From a virus: a stretch of 42,728 nucleotides of DNA. Each line of letters opens with the position of its first letter. Position 1 is the stretch's first letter. Shown here piece after piece: positions 25,172 to 33,307 of this stretch. The stretch is from positions 1-42,728 of the IMG/VR virus record IMGVR_UViG_3300025849_002975, one strand, 5' to 3'. The notes under the pieces were generated by a model. It was not told where the DNA came from. It saw only the letters and a program-made list of their open reading frames with translations, and did not search any database. The translations under genes were made by a program, and so were the position numbers.

Positions 25172-26324
25172 ATTTGAAAATGGTAAAGCATATACCAAAG
25201 ACGAATTTGATAGTATAGCAGAAACATACGCTGAACAGCTTAGACAAGCAGGTTATGATAAAACTTGCCGTATTGGTGTTTACAGTGACTGGACTAATAT
25301 TTTTAAAATATTTGGTGCTATGAAAGTTTGTAGCCCAGTCATTGTAGATAACCAGTTTAAAGACTTTGAAAAGAATTTTTACGACATTGATATATGGGTA
25401 GATGATTTACCTAAACCAAGATATAATCAATGTTCTACAGATGAAGTAGTGGGTATTTGTAGCAGTGGAAGCACTGATGAACCACGTATAGTACCTATTA
25501 CAGAAAAACAATATAACATAGATGGACTAGACAATAATATACAAATACATGCTAATCTTGGTACAAATGACAGCACCGTAAATTTTATACCCTATTGGGT
25601 ATGTATAGGTTTTCAAACGTTTTGTATATGTTACAAATACGGATGTACATACCATGTATTAGAGCAACCATGGAAAACATGGCCTAGTGTTAATCCTACA
25701 TTTGTAGTAGGCAGTCCAAACGTACTCAAGGCAATGATGAATCCTACTGTGCCTTACGACAATATGAGTATACGCCATATAAGAACAGTAGGTGCGCCTA
25801 TGTATAGAGAATTAAAAGAACGTGCTACAAGTTACTTTAATTGTATCACAACAGACAGTTATGGTGTAAATGAACTAGGCACAATTAGTATCATGCACTA
25901 TCCTCAAAAACATGGAAGTGTAGGTTTTGTACTAGATAAAATGGACGTAACCATAGCAGAAGATAATGAAATTATTGCTAATGGTTTTGCTACAGGTGAT
26001 CTTGGACATATAGATAAAGACGGATTCTTATTTGTTACAGGACGTAAAAAGGAAACAATTATAGCAGGAGGCTGGAAAATCATGCCTTATGAAGTAGAAA
26101 AGGCACTACTTGAGTCAGGTGCTAGTGATGCTGTTGTATTTGGTTATGACAAAGTTTATGCTGAAGTAGTTGGCGAAGTAGACATGGATATCCTACAGTC
26201 TAAACTAGTTGAATACAAAATTCCTATAAAGTTTTATCAAGTAGATGCTATTAACCGCAAAGGCCAAGGAAAAATTAACAGAAAGGAGTTGTTAAATGAA
26301 TATATCAAAAATAGAAAAAACTGA
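25155..26324 (+). CDS. acyl-CoA synthetase/ligase of the ANL (AMP-binding) superfamily
   Basis: The protein has 389 residues, short for the superfamily (usually over 500); the N-terminal part is compact. Motifs in order: ICSSGSTDEPRIVPIT at 101-116 (phosphate loop A3), NFIPYWVCIGFQTFCIC (A4 region), TDSYGVNELGTISI (A5), FATGDLGHIDKDGFLFVTGRKKETIIAGGWKIMPYEVEKAL (A7-A8 with ribose-binding Asp and hinge) and KGQGKINRKEL, where K373 is the catalytic lysine A10. It should therefore be able to adenylate a carboxylate and possibly form a CoA or carrier thioester. In the transporter operon it could activate the imported acid. It overlaps both neighbours. Confidence 0.85.
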   Translation: MSYILKFENGKAYTKDEFDSIAETYAEQLRQAGYDKTCRIGVYSDWTNIFKIFGAMKVCSPVIVDNQFKDFEKNFYDIDIWVDDLPKPRYNQCSTDEVVGICSSGSTDEPRIVPITEKQYNIDGLDNNIQIHANLGTNDSTVNFIPYWVCIGFQTFCICYKYGCTYHVLEQPWKTWPSVNPTFVVGSPNVLKAMMNPTVPYDNMSIRHIRTVGAPMYRELKERATSYFNCITTDSYGVNELGTISIMHYPQKHGSVGFVLDKMDVTIAEDNEIIANGFATGDLGHIDKDGFLFVTGRKKETIIAGGWKIMPYEVEKALLESGASDAVVFGYDKVYAEVVGEVDMDILQSKLVEYKIPIKFYQVDAINRKGQGKINRKELLNEYIKNRKN

Positions 26325-27279
26325 TTGGTACGAAGACTATATTGTACATTGGCGTCCTACGGATATGTGTAACTACGACTGTAGTTATTGCGATCCGAGC
26401 AATCATCTTGCAATTAATAAAGCAAAATTACCAGATGTTAATAGGTTAATTGCGGCATCAAAAAAAATTAGAGATGCTGTTCCTACTAACAAGTCTGTAT
26501 TAGTTTATATAACAGGCGGCGAGCCATTCTTAGTCAAAGATGTACATAAATGGCTTAATTGGATGGGCGAAAATAAAATGCGTGTTGCTATCTTTACTAA
26601 CGGTAGTTTACCTTTGCGGGTATACGACTATAGTAAAGAATCATTTAAAAACATTAATATTAAAATTAGTTTTCATCCTGAAAGTGCTGATGTAGATAAA
26701 ATAGTAGACTTTGTTAACATGATTAAAGACAATGACGGTAACGTTGAAGTGAGGGCAATGTTAGCACAAGGTTTATTCGATAAGATATTTGAACTTGAAA
26801 AGAAACTAAAAGATACACCTATATATAAGATTCCGGTAAATCCTCTATATAATAAAACAACAAAAATTACTAATCAAACATTTGAATCTAGTAGAGAATT
26901 AAAAGGGTATCGTCAAAAATTAGATAACGGTGATTTAAACTATTATACTAAACAAGAACTAGAATTTATAGAAACATTAGAACAAAAAACTCCATCTTAT
27001 TTAAATTTTACAATAAATGATACAATTGAAACAAATGCTATAGATTTTCTACAACAAAGGATTAACAAATTTCAAGGCTGGAAGTGCGGCATTACAAACA
27101 AGAAAATATTAATAGAAGCTAACGGAAATGTAAAGTATGGAACTTGTGCTGCTACAGGCATTATTGGTAACATATTTGAAAAAGAAATAGATCTATTTAA
27201 AGAAGAATGGACTATCTGTAATAAAGAAGTTTGTAGTACTCTTGATGAAATAATGATTACTAAGTTTAAATTAAATTAG
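26296..27279 (+). CDS. radical SAM protein with C-terminal SPASM-like Cys residues
   Basis: The 327-residue protein has CNYDCSYC (C25, C29, C32), VYITGGEPFLVKD for SAM binding, then KISFHPESAD. The C-terminal part has KCGITNKKILIEANGNVKYGTCAATGIIGNI and CNKEVCST. This matches a SPASM-like auxiliary cluster (C-G...G-N-V-x-x-x-C...C-x-x-x-C). The ATG at 26296 lies behind AAAGGAG and inside the last 29 bp of the ANL gene, so translation is coupled. Because it ends the tctA-tctC-hydrolase-ANL operon, it may modify the same small acid or an attached peptide. It converges on the tail-fibre gene with a 14-bp overlap. Confidence 0.85.
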   Translation: MNISKIEKTDWYEDYIVHWRPTDMCNYDCSYCDPSNHLAINKAKLPDVNRLIAASKKIRDAVPTNKSVLVYITGGEPFLVKDVHKWLNWMGENKMRVAIFTNGSLPLRVYDYSKESFKNINIKISFHPESADVDKIVDFVNMIKDNDGNVEVRAMLAQGLFDKIFELEKKLKDTPIYKIPVNPLYNKTTKITNQTFESSRELKGYRQKLDNGDLNYYTKQELEFIETLEQKTPSYLNFTINDTIETNAIDFLQQRINKFQGWKCGITNKKILIEANGNVKYGTCAATGIIGNIFEKEIDLFKEEWTICNKEVCSTLDEIMITKFKLN

Positions 27280-28471
27280 TCCAAGCACCGTTTTCGTAAC
27301 CTTGGAACTTTTCATCAGTTTCGTTGTAGATAACCATACCGTTAACTGCTGTAAGGTCATCGCGTTCTACGGTTGTAAGAGAACCAAACTGTACAAAGCC
27401 AGCTACTTTAGCATTACCATTGACATGAAGTTTTTCATCTGGTCTAGGTAATCCAATACCTAACTTACCTCTACTGTTAAATGTAAGTAGGTTTGCTAAA
27501 TTTCCTGTACTGTCTGCTGTAACAAAATTTATTCTACCTGGAACAACATTAGGCGCTACAGTAGTATCTAGATCAACTGCAACTCTCATTAAAGCTGCAA
27601 GTTTATATGCTGCTCCGTCAAAGCCTAGACCATGTATGTCTGCAAGTCCGTCACCTGTGGTACCACCAACACTTACTGTTGGATTTGCCGTTGTACCGTT
27701 TGAAGATTTAATCTCTAATTTAGGTCCTGTTGAAGAATCACCTGCTATACCAGTTACAACTAAGCCTGCATTGTTTCCACTTGTTGTTACTCCTACATAT
27801 CTTAATGTGTCAATATTACCAACAATTGAACTGGTAACAGCATCAATTAATGGTGTACTATCATCAGCAAAAACACTACCTGTAAGATCACCGTCAACTG
27901 TACCTATGTGATTTCCTCTGGTGTCTCCTACTACATTTCCTGTAAATGTTCCTACAAGTTGTGCAGCAGCAATTTGTCCTGTTGCAGCATTGAATACAAC
28001 AGTGCTATCATCTGCAATAATATCTGCTTGTACTCTTTCAGCTGTGATCTGGCTATCAACTGTTAATTGAGAAATAAATGCTTCTTTCCAATACGCTGTA
28101 GTAGAACCTAAATCGTGTGTTGCATCAGCATTAGGAACTAAATCACCTGACATTACACCACCTATATTAATTACATCACTACCAACACCGTCACCTAGGT
28201 TAATATTTCCTGATGCTTGTATAGTACCTATAATGTTAATATTACCTGTACCGGTAATGTCGTGGTTGTTTAAGTCTAGTGTGCCGCCTAGTTGTGGAGT
28301 AGAATCAGCTAAAAGTGAGTCAATAGTACCAGCAATAGATGTTATTCCACCTGCTGTAGTTCCGTCACCAACGTATAATTGTTTAGTGTCTGTTGTGAAT
28401 ATTAATTCACCTTCTGCAGGTGTGATACCTAATCTTTCTGCATTGGTACCTCTTCTAACTTGTAATGCCAT
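27266..28471 (-). CDS. tail fibre / virion structural protein with RRGT-type N-terminus
   Basis: This 401-residue protein starts MALQVRRGTNAERLGIT and continues GELIFTTDTKQLYVGDGTTAGG, an N-terminal attachment module typical of marine phage fibre and receptor-binding proteins. Repeats of strand-rich D/T/G-rich sequence follow (for example NINIIGTIQASGNINLGDG). The C-terminal region includes KLGIGLPRPDEKLHVNGNAKVAG, the pattern 'L-G-I-G-x-x-x-P-x-x-x-L-x-V-x-G-x' of fibre-tip domains. MVIYNETDEKFQGYENGAWTNL closes the protein. A late promoter (28500-28507) and an AGGAG site precede it. It probably belongs to host recognition. Confidence 0.75.
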   Translation of the reverse strand: MALQVRRGTNAERLGITPAEGELIFTTDTKQLYVGDGTTAGGITSIAGTIDSLLADSTPQLGGTLDLNNHDITGTGNINIIGTIQASGNINLGDGVGSDVINIGGVMSGDLVPNADATHDLGSTTAYWKEAFISQLTVDSQITAERVQADIIADDSTVVFNAATGQIAAAQLVGTFTGNVVGDTRGNHIGTVDGDLTGSVFADDSTPLIDAVTSSIVGNIDTLRYVGVTTSGNNAGLVVTGIAGDSSTGPKLEIKSSNGTTANPTVSVGGTTGDGLADIHGLGFDGAAYKLAALMRVAVDLDTTVAPNVVPGRINFVTADSTGNLANLLTFNSRGKLGIGLPRPDEKLHVNGNAKVAGFVQFGSLTTVERDDLTAVNGMVIYNETDEKFQGYENGAWTNLI

Positions 28472-28499
28472 CTATTAACTCCTGAGTGTTTGTTACATG

Positions 28500-28507
28500 T
28501 ATTTATG
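28500..28507 (-). promoter_or_regulatory. late promoter box (CATAAATA) for tail protein
   Basis: On the minus strand the box CATAAATA is followed by CATGTAAC, close to the CTTGTAAC after the box at 42-49. It lies about 28 bp before the ATG at 28471. It matches the T4 late consensus at seven of eight positions. Confidence 0.55.
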
Positions 28508-28511
28508 CCGA

Positions 28512-28823
28512 TTACTTTCTTTTCTTCATAAATATTTGAGTACGCTTCTTAATATCTCTTTTGACTTTATGTGTATCTAGCCTAAAATCTATGTTTTTAA
28601 TGCTACTTTCGTATTCGGCAAATAAATCTTCTAAAGCGGTTTCAATATCTAAAGTAGGCTTAGATCTAGACTTTTTTACGTCAATTTCCCATATTTTTCC
28701 GTCGTTGAAATATATCTTAACACTATGTAGATATTCAATAGGTACTACATCGATAGTAATATCTTTAAATATTTCTGGCCAAGCATTAACGATATCAGAG
28801 GGTAGCTTGCCTTTATTAGCCAT
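28512..28823 (-). CDS. conserved virion-associated hypothetical protein
   Basis: The ATG at 28823 gives 103 residues (MANKGKLPSDIVNAWPEIFKDI). An apparent upstream extension to 28943 is the preceding gene read in another frame. Features are an N-terminal (L/V)PSDIV-x-AWPE motif, a strand WEIDV, and a strongly basic C-terminus (KVKRDIKKRTQIFMKKRK). The protein occurs in marine T4-like phages near structural genes and I infer a virion or DNA-packaging association. The gene overlaps the previous one by 8 bp. Molecular function is unknown. Confidence 0.65.
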   Translation of the reverse strand: MANKGKLPSDIVNAWPEIFKDITIDVVPIEYLHSVKIYFNDGKIWEIDVKKSRSKPTLDIETALEDLFAEYESSIKNIDFRLDTHKVKRDIKKRTQIFMKKRK

Positions 28824-29424
28824 CCGCCGTTGTCTTTGACTTACGCTTTGTAGGAACAAGTTCTTCTGCTTGCTCTCTAAGAGTCTTTGCTTCTTTAAAC
28901 AAAGAATCTGCTTGCGAACGATATTGTGCCGCAAGTGCCTCATCAGTTAAGACATCGGGTGTTGCAGGTGCTGTATATGATGCTGCTGGATCAGCTACAG
29001 GTGCATCTTTTACTTCTGCAATAGTTGCTCCTTGTGGATCTTTCATAGCAAGGTCATTTACTGTAACACCTTTTTGCTCTGCAATAGTTTTATTAAGTTC
29101 ATCTAATGGTAATGACGTATTATTATTTGGAGTCATTTCAATTAAATTTGTTGCTACTTTAGTAAGTTTACCAGTTTTATGAAAACCAGCTAACATATTT
29201 CTACCATCTGATAAAGATGATCTAGCCATAGCATCTGCAAATTCATCAGCTGTTTGTCCAGCATTAGATTCAATCAAATTAATTAAAGAATCGTGATCAG
29301 CTGCATCCAATGATTCTGTAAATACTACCAAGCAGTTATCAGGATCACCTGGTAACACTCTATATGCTACTGCACATTTTTTCTTAGTTTTTACTACTCT
29401 TCCGACATGTTTTAATGCGGCCAT
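28816..29424 (-). CDS. virion structural-like protein with Ala/Pro-rich linker
   Basis: From the ATG at 29424 the protein has 202 residues. It begins MAALKHVGRVVKTKKKCAVAYRVLPGDPDNCLVVFTESLDAADHDSLINLIES, a compact alpha/beta module. A helical ARSSLSDGRNMLAGFHKTGKLTKVATN then follows. An Ala/Pro-rich region (ADPAASYTAPATPDVLTDEALAAQ) and a C-terminal coiled-coil-prone, basic stretch end the protein. The order 'module, flexible linker, helix' suits a capsid or tail accessory part. The ATG is preceded by GGAGAATAAT. It sits in the late block between two other conserved small phage genes. Confidence 0.6.
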   Translation of the reverse strand: MAALKHVGRVVKTKKKCAVAYRVLPGDPDNCLVVFTESLDAADHDSLINLIESNAGQTADEFADAMARSSLSDGRNMLAGFHKTGKLTKVATNLIEMTPNNNTSLPLDELNKTIAEQKGVTVNDLAMKDPQGATIAEVKDAPVADPAASYTAPATPDVLTDEALAAQYRSQADSLFKEAKTLREQAEELVPTKRKSKTTADG

Positions 29425-29425
29425 A

Positions 29426-29680
29426 TTATTCTCCTTTTGTTCCATCTGGTGCAGGTGCTGGTTGTTGTGCAGCTACCGCTGATAGGAACGTTTCTAGTTT
29501 GTTATATGTTGACCCAACAGTCATCATTTCGTTTGGTTTGAATGCACCACGTTGGCTTGCTACATCAATGATCTGCTTTAGTGCATTAAGATCAGTAATA
29601 GTAAGTTCTGTGGCGTTTTCTTGTGCCGGCGCTTGAGCCTGAGCTTCTGTTGCGTCAGCGTTCTTTTTATCTTCGCTCAT
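29426..29680 (-). CDS. conserved small virion-cluster protein
   Basis: The 84-residue protein has an acidic, Ala/Gln/Pro-rich start, a helical core (LTITDLNALKQIIDVASQRGAFKPNEMMTVGSTYNKLETFLSAV) and a short Pro-rich tail. This core is a familiar conserved hypothetical of T4-like cyanophages and their relatives. A strong AGGAGA ribosome site precedes the start. About 35 bp upstream is AGTAAATATATGCGTA on the minus strand, a weak late-promoter-like sequence that shares TAAATATATGCGTA with the box at 33300. It ends one base before the next gene. Confidence 0.65.
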   Translation of the reverse strand: MSEDKKNADATEAQAQAPAQENATELTITDLNALKQIIDVASQRGAFKPNEMMTVGSTYNKLETFLSAVAAQQPAPAPDGTKGE

Positions 29681-29717
29681 TTATTGTCTCCTGTGTTTAT
29701 ATAAACTACGCATATAT

Positions 29718-30008
29718 TTACTTGTATTTTAAAAGTGGGCATGCCAAAGTGAAATACGAAAGTTCTTTAGTATCTTCAAATCCAATTTTACATACAGTTT
29801 CGGCACTGCCATCTGTAATTGCTACAGTAGTACCAATATAATATCGCCCTTTTAGGTTATCATCGATCCATTTTTGTATACTACGTTCTAAGTTATAACG
29901 AAGTGGTATTTTAATATAATCGCAATGGGGGCTAGGCACTTTTAACTGCCTAATTCCGAACAAATTTAGTGGATTTGGTTCTTTAAATTTATGCAACGTT
30001 TTGTTCAT
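29718..30008 (-). CDS. small conserved phage protein
   Basis: The protein has 96 residues. It is basic and Pro-rich at the N-terminus (EPNPLNLFGIRQLKVPSPHCDY), then LERSIQKWIDDNLKGRYYIGTTV and IGFEDTKELSYFTLACPLL. It resembles one of the short T4-like hypothetical proteins. It overlaps the vWA metallopeptidase gene by 20 bp and is likely translated from the same early transcript. No motifs for catalysis or membrane insertion are seen. Confidence 0.6.
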   Translation of the reverse strand: MNKTLHKFKEPNPLNLFGIRQLKVPSPHCDYIKIPLRYNLERSIQKWIDDNLKGRYYIGTTVAITDGSAETVCKIGFEDTKELSYFTLACPLLKYK

Positions 30009-31314
30009 AATGTGCTGTTATGCCAAATGGCGCTTCTAAATCCTTATCTCGATGACCGTGTATAATAAAAACAGTTTCACAGTAGTCCGGATCACCCCAA
30101 CTACTCCACGGATAACCATCTGTAAACATAATAAACTTTTTAGGCTGTATATCATTTTCTTTCATGTAAGACCAGTTAACATCAAAGTCAGTACCTCCGC
30201 CGCCAATGATCTCATAATCAAGCAAGTCTTGTCCGCCATCTGCACTAAAATCTTGTTCGTTATATACCTTTGTATCAAAGCACCATAATTTAATATTATA
30301 AGATTTAAATTCTTCCATAATACCTTTGACTTCGCTTAGGAAATCTTTTGCTTGATCATCACCAATTGATCCACTCATATCTAGTCCTACACAGATATCA
30401 ATTTCATCATCAAAATTCATACCAGGAAGAATAGCACCAGTGTGCCAGCCTTTACGTGACGGACGACTAAAAGTAAAATCATGTTTAATAGTAGATTGAA
30501 TCTGCTGTCGAATAATTTCACGCCAGTTCATTTTAGGTTCAGTAAGATCTTTAATCATACGTTGTACTTCAGCAGGAGTGTTACCTGCGCCTGCGGCTTG
30601 TGCGGCACTAAGCATACTCTCTTTGACTTCGTCTTTGATTTTACGCATTTCTTCTTTAGAAAATTTAGGTTTTTTCTTACTTACTTTATTACCTTTGCTA
30701 TCTTTTTCTTCACCAGCATCACCTTCAGCATTGCTGTCATCGCTACCTAATCCGTCAAGATGTTCGTCTAACATTTCTCCAAGTTGGTCTAAAAAGTCTT
30801 GTCCGTTTTGTTTTGCTTGTTCATAAATATCATCATATACTTCTTCACTAGTCCAAGTGTCATATTTAAAGTCTTGGTAACAATCAATGAAGCTGGGTTT
30901 TTCACCAATACGATCACGTACTAATAGATTATTAACAATATAATCAGCGGCAATGTTATATAACTTAGGATCACGTCCTTCTCTACGTCCTAAGTGATCA
31001 AATACACAATGTAAAATTTCGTGTGCAATAACAAATTCAATTTCTTTGTTATTCATTTTGTTAAAGAATTGTGTGTTGAAATATAAATTACGACCGTCTA
31101 CAGCCGCTGTTGGGCACCATTCATCTGCGGCTAAGATACGCAAACGTGTTGCCATATTACCAAAGAATGGATGTCGAAGTAGTAAGCCAACTCTTGCAAC
31201 AATAATACGTTCTAAAACATCTACACGCATTTCTTCAAGTTGCTCGGGTGTAATATCTGGATCAGGTGTCCAGTGCTTAGTACCTTCTACATTATATAAT
31301 ACGTCTTTGATCAT
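29989..31314 (-). CDS. vWA-domain metallopeptidase-like protein (DUF2201 type)
   Basis: The 441-residue protein has AHEILHCVFDHLGR at residues 97-110 (H98-E-x-x-H102 zinc site) and NIAADYIVN at 120-128, typical of the VWA-associated metallopeptidase family. A charged linker with SNAEGDAGEEKDSKGNK follows. The C-terminal von Willebrand A-like domain has VGLDMSGSIGDD with D312-x-S-x-S316 of the MIDAS metal site and FIMFTDGYPWSSWGD. In bacteria such proteins pair with MoxR AAA ATPases, which is exactly what lies upstream. The gene starts under a consensus sigma70 promoter after a terminator. Its protein partner or target is not known. Confidence 0.88.
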   Translation of the reverse strand: MIKDVLYNVEGTKHWTPDPDITPEQLEEMRVDVLERIIVARVGLLLRHPFFGNMATRLRILAADEWCPTAAVDGRNLYFNTQFFNKMNNKEIEFVIAHEILHCVFDHLGRREGRDPKLYNIAADYIVNNLLVRDRIGEKPSFIDCYQDFKYDTWTSEEVYDDIYEQAKQNGQDFLDQLGEMLDEHLDGLGSDDSNAEGDAGEEKDSKGNKVSKKKPKFSKEEMRKIKDEVKESMLSAAQAAGAGNTPAEVQRMIKDLTEPKMNWREIIRQQIQSTIKHDFTFSRPSRKGWHTGAILPGMNFDDEIDICVGLDMSGSIGDDQAKDFLSEVKGIMEEFKSYNIKLWCFDTKVYNEQDFSADGGQDLLDYEIIGGGGTDFDVNWSYMKENDIQPKKFIMFTDGYPWSSWGDPDYCETVFIIHGHRDKDLEAPFGITAHYEQNVA

Positions 31315-31342
31315 TGTGCCTATTCCTAATTGTTATACTTAT

Positions 31343-31371
31343 AGTATACACATATTTACACTATTTGTCAA
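31343..31371 (-). promoter_or_regulatory. sigma70-type early promoter (TTGACA-17-TATACT)
   Basis: On the minus strand, TTGACA at 31371-31366 and TATACT at 31348-31343 are 17 bp apart. The predicted start lies near 31336, and TTAGGAATAGGCACA leads to the ATG at 31314. It lies directly behind a terminator hairpin, so the vWA gene and what follows have their own transcript. Confidence 0.85.
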
Positions 31372-31379
31372 GTGAAAAT

Positions 31380-31401
31380 GGGCGTTTTTATAGAGACGCC
31401 C
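31380..31401 (-). terminator. intrinsic terminator after the AAA ATPase gene
   Basis: A GGGCGT/ACGCCC stem (7 bp with the flanking T-A) encloses a 10-base loop. Reading on the minus strand it is followed by ATTTTC, a short U-tract. It lies 13 bp after the stop of the AAA gene (31415) and just ahead of the next promoter. Confidence 0.7.
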
Positions 31402-31414
31402 AACTCTTTTATGG

Positions 31415-32506
31415 TTACACCTGTTGTGCAGCTGTAATGTACTTGCCAAAACGTTCATGGAATTCATCAAAACATTCTACTTCATCTGGATCGATTGGTA
31501 GTGAATATTGTGTAAGAGCAAGTTTAATACCCATTACAACCAATTCTGTTTCGAAGTTATCCATTGCAAAACGTAAAAAGTTATTAACTTTATCGTCAAA
31601 CTTTTTATCGTTCTTATCGGACGCTTCTTTAAGTTCATAGCAGAGTGAGACAGTTAAGGAATACATGGCACTGATTTCTTTTGTCTTCATCTCTTTTACT
31701 TTGCCATCCAAAATTTCTGTTGGATTAGGCATTGTTGACGCTACTTTACGGTGTGCCATAAACTTTACAGCAAGGCCTTCGCCTACTGAACCACTAACTA
31801 AGTCTGTAGTGGTATTTTCATCGTCATCGTCATCTAGTAGTTCTGATACAAATGACCATGAACGAGGTGTTGCAAAAGAACGACTAGGTGATTTAGGATC
31901 AAAGTCATACAAGTCTTTTTTTGCAAAAGTCAAATAACCAACAACATCGTTGTGTATCTTGTTTTCTACAGCCCAAGAAAACCAATCATCGAAATTCACA
32001 GCAAGTTCGATGTGTACGAAACGGTTTGCTAACGGAGCAGGCATTCTGTAAGTAACACCTTTGTCAGCTTCTCGGTTACCAGCCGCAACAATTAATACAT
32101 TGTCTGGTAATTTGTATTGTCCTACACGTCGGTTAAGAATAAGTTGGTATGCAGCCGCTTGTACAGCCGGCGCCGCAGAATTCATTTCGTCTAAGAACAA
32201 AACAATGTTATCAAACTGTGCCGCAAACTCTTCTGTTGGAAGTTCTTGTGGCGGTGCCCAGGCCATTACATTATCGTTTGCCGCATAGTAAGGAATACCT
32301 TTAATATCTGTAGGTTCCCATAGTGATAAACGAATGTCAATTAAGTGTGAATTTTTAAGTTGTTTAGTGATCTGTCCTACAATATCAGATTTACCAATAC
32401 CTGGAGGTCCCCACATAAACAACGGACGTTTTTTCTTAAAAGCACGTAAAATGCTTTTCTTTGCGCCATTTGGTGATACGGTGCGTAGTGCTGTAATATT
32501 ATCCAT
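31415..32506 (-). CDS. MoxR-like AAA+ ATPase
   Basis: The ATG at 32506 is chosen because AGAGGAA precedes it and because earlier in-frame ATGs lie in or before the promoter. The 363-residue protein has WGPPGIGKSDI as Walker A (33-40), VLFLDEMNSA as Walker B (103-108), AAAYQLILNRRVGQYKLPDNVLIVAAGNREAD with sensor 1 (N), and PAPLANRFVHIEL with the arginine finger region. It is followed in the operon direction by a vWA metallopeptidase, the classical MoxR-VWA partnership that acts as a chaperone or assembly pair. A phage role in virion or host-protein remodelling is inferred. Confidence 0.88.
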   Translation of the reverse strand: MDNITALRTVSPNGAKKSILRAFKKKRPLFMWGPPGIGKSDIVGQITKQLKNSHLIDIRLSLWEPTDIKGIPYYAANDNVMAWAPPQELPTEEFAAQFDNIVLFLDEMNSAAPAVQAAAYQLILNRRVGQYKLPDNVLIVAAGNREADKGVTYRMPAPLANRFVHIELAVNFDDWFSWAVENKIHNDVVGYLTFAKKDLYDFDPKSPSRSFATPRSWSFVSELLDDDDDENTTTDLVSGSVGEGLAVKFMAHRKVASTMPNPTEILDGKVKEMKTKEISAMYSLTVSLCYELKEASDKNDKKFDDKVNNFLRFAMDNFETELVVMGIKLALTQYSLPIDPDEVECFDEFHERFGKYITAAQQV

Positions 32507-32562
32507 TGTGTATTCCTCTTGTGTTGTTTTCAGTGCCATATCTAATTTCTTAGTATGTATAT

Positions 32563-32591
32563 ATAATAACACCGTTTTGACTAAAGGTCAA
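32563..32591 (-). promoter_or_regulatory. sigma70-like promoter of the AAA gene (TTGACC-17-TATTAT)
   Basis: TTGACC at 32591-32586 and TATTAT at 32568-32563 on the minus strand are separated by 17 bp. The -35 box lies within the inverted repeat TTGAC-CTTTA-GTCAA (32591-32577), which could act as an operator. It overlaps the end of the preceding gene by 4 bp. Confidence 0.6.
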
Positions 32592-32986
32592 CCACTTTTG
32601 GATTCTTTTTTCTGTCTAGTAAGGGCTTTTTGTAGCCCATATTTACGTACATCGCCACTAAAAAGACTCAATTCCATGGCCTTTTTTTCGTTTGTAACTA
32701 TAATACATCTCTGCGCCAAATAGTAAGGACAATCTATAAAGTTATCCATCCATATTATTGTATTAGTAGTAAGTTCGAATTCTGGAGGATATGGTATTTC
32801 GTAAGTTTGTAAATCTATCTGTTGTGTAATAAATTCAAATCCAGCATCAGTAAGTCTTAGTCCGCCTGTTTCTTTGCCTCGAGTGTTCTTCCACCATAAA
32901 GGCATGTACTCCTTTACAGATAATTCACTTATAGCTTTACCTGATTGTTTTAAGAATACTTTTGTGTATGTTTCTTTCCAATTCAT
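32588..32986 (-). CDS. conserved phage hypothetical protein (early block)
   Basis: The 132-residue protein begins MNWKETYTKVFLKQSGKAISELSVKEYMPLWWKNTRGKETGGLRLTDAGFEFITQQIDLQTYEIP. A helix is followed by a winged-helix-like segment, GLRLTDAGFEFI, which often marks a helical DNA-binding or adaptor domain. The end is basic (DVRKYGLQKALTRQKKESKSG). The gene starts at an ATGA overlap with the previous gene. It is a conserved hypothetical of T4-like marine phages; possible DNA binding is my inference. Confidence 0.6.
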   Translation of the reverse strand: MNWKETYTKVFLKQSGKAISELSVKEYMPLWWKNTRGKETGGLRLTDAGFEFITQQIDLQTYEIPYPPEFELTTNTIIWMDNFIDCPYYLAQRCIIVTNEKKAMELSLFSGDVRKYGLQKALTRQKKESKSG

Positions 32987-33270
32987 TCTTCAACAGTTTC
33001 ACCTGAAGTTAATTTAACAACAGTAAATTGGTCTGTTTTAAAAAGAGAATTCATTTTCGTAGCAAGATTATGTGCATGCCCAGGATTTGAAAAACTAGTT
33101 TTTTTATATTTAGGTCCAGGATAGCTTGTAAGAACGTTTGAACTTTTTAAGTTAAACGGAGCATTTTCGTAAAAGACAGCCCAAATGGCTTCAGCTTGTA
33201 ATACTTGGTCAGCTTTATATGTTTTTTTATCAATGTGCTCTGCTAATACAGTTGGTTTTGGTCTACTCAT
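32983..33270 (-). CDS. conserved phage hypothetical protein
   Basis: The 95-residue protein has the segment TYKADQVLQAEAIWAVFYENAPFNLKSSNVLTSYPGPKYKKTSFSNPGHAHNLATKMNSLFKTDQFTVVKL. This is mixed alpha/beta with a conserved F-S-N-P-G-H-A-H-N-L-A. It is preceded by the late-like promoter at 33300-33307 and AGGA. It overlaps the next gene by 4 bp. I recognise it only as a T4-like conserved hypothetical. Confidence 0.6.
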   Translation of the reverse strand: MSRPKPTVLAEHIDKKTYKADQVLQAEAIWAVFYENAPFNLKSSNVLTSYPGPKYKKTSFSNPGHAHNLATKMNSLFKTDQFTVVKLTSGETVEE

Positions 33271-33299
33271 ATGCGTTCCTATCTTATTAAGTACGCATA

Positions 33300-33307
33300 T
33301 ATTTATC
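33300..33307 (-). promoter_or_regulatory. late-type promoter box (GATAAATA)
   Basis: On the minus strand GATAAATA is followed by TATGCGTA. The 14-mer TAAATATATGCGTA is shared with the weaker box upstream of the virion gene at 29680. It is 30 bp before the ATG at 33270 and overlaps the stop of a short upstream gene. Confidence 0.5.

Noticed and set aside
21946-27280. Host chromosome fragment or chimera carrying tctA-tctC
   Set aside because: Base composition, gene overlap style and phage genes immediately on both sides make a contiguous phage region more likely, though reads should confirm it.
27636-28478. Plus-strand open frames opposite the tail-fibre gene
   Set aside because: They are shadows of the GC-richer structural gene, without ribosome sites, and rich in Pro/Val/Ser from antisense reading.
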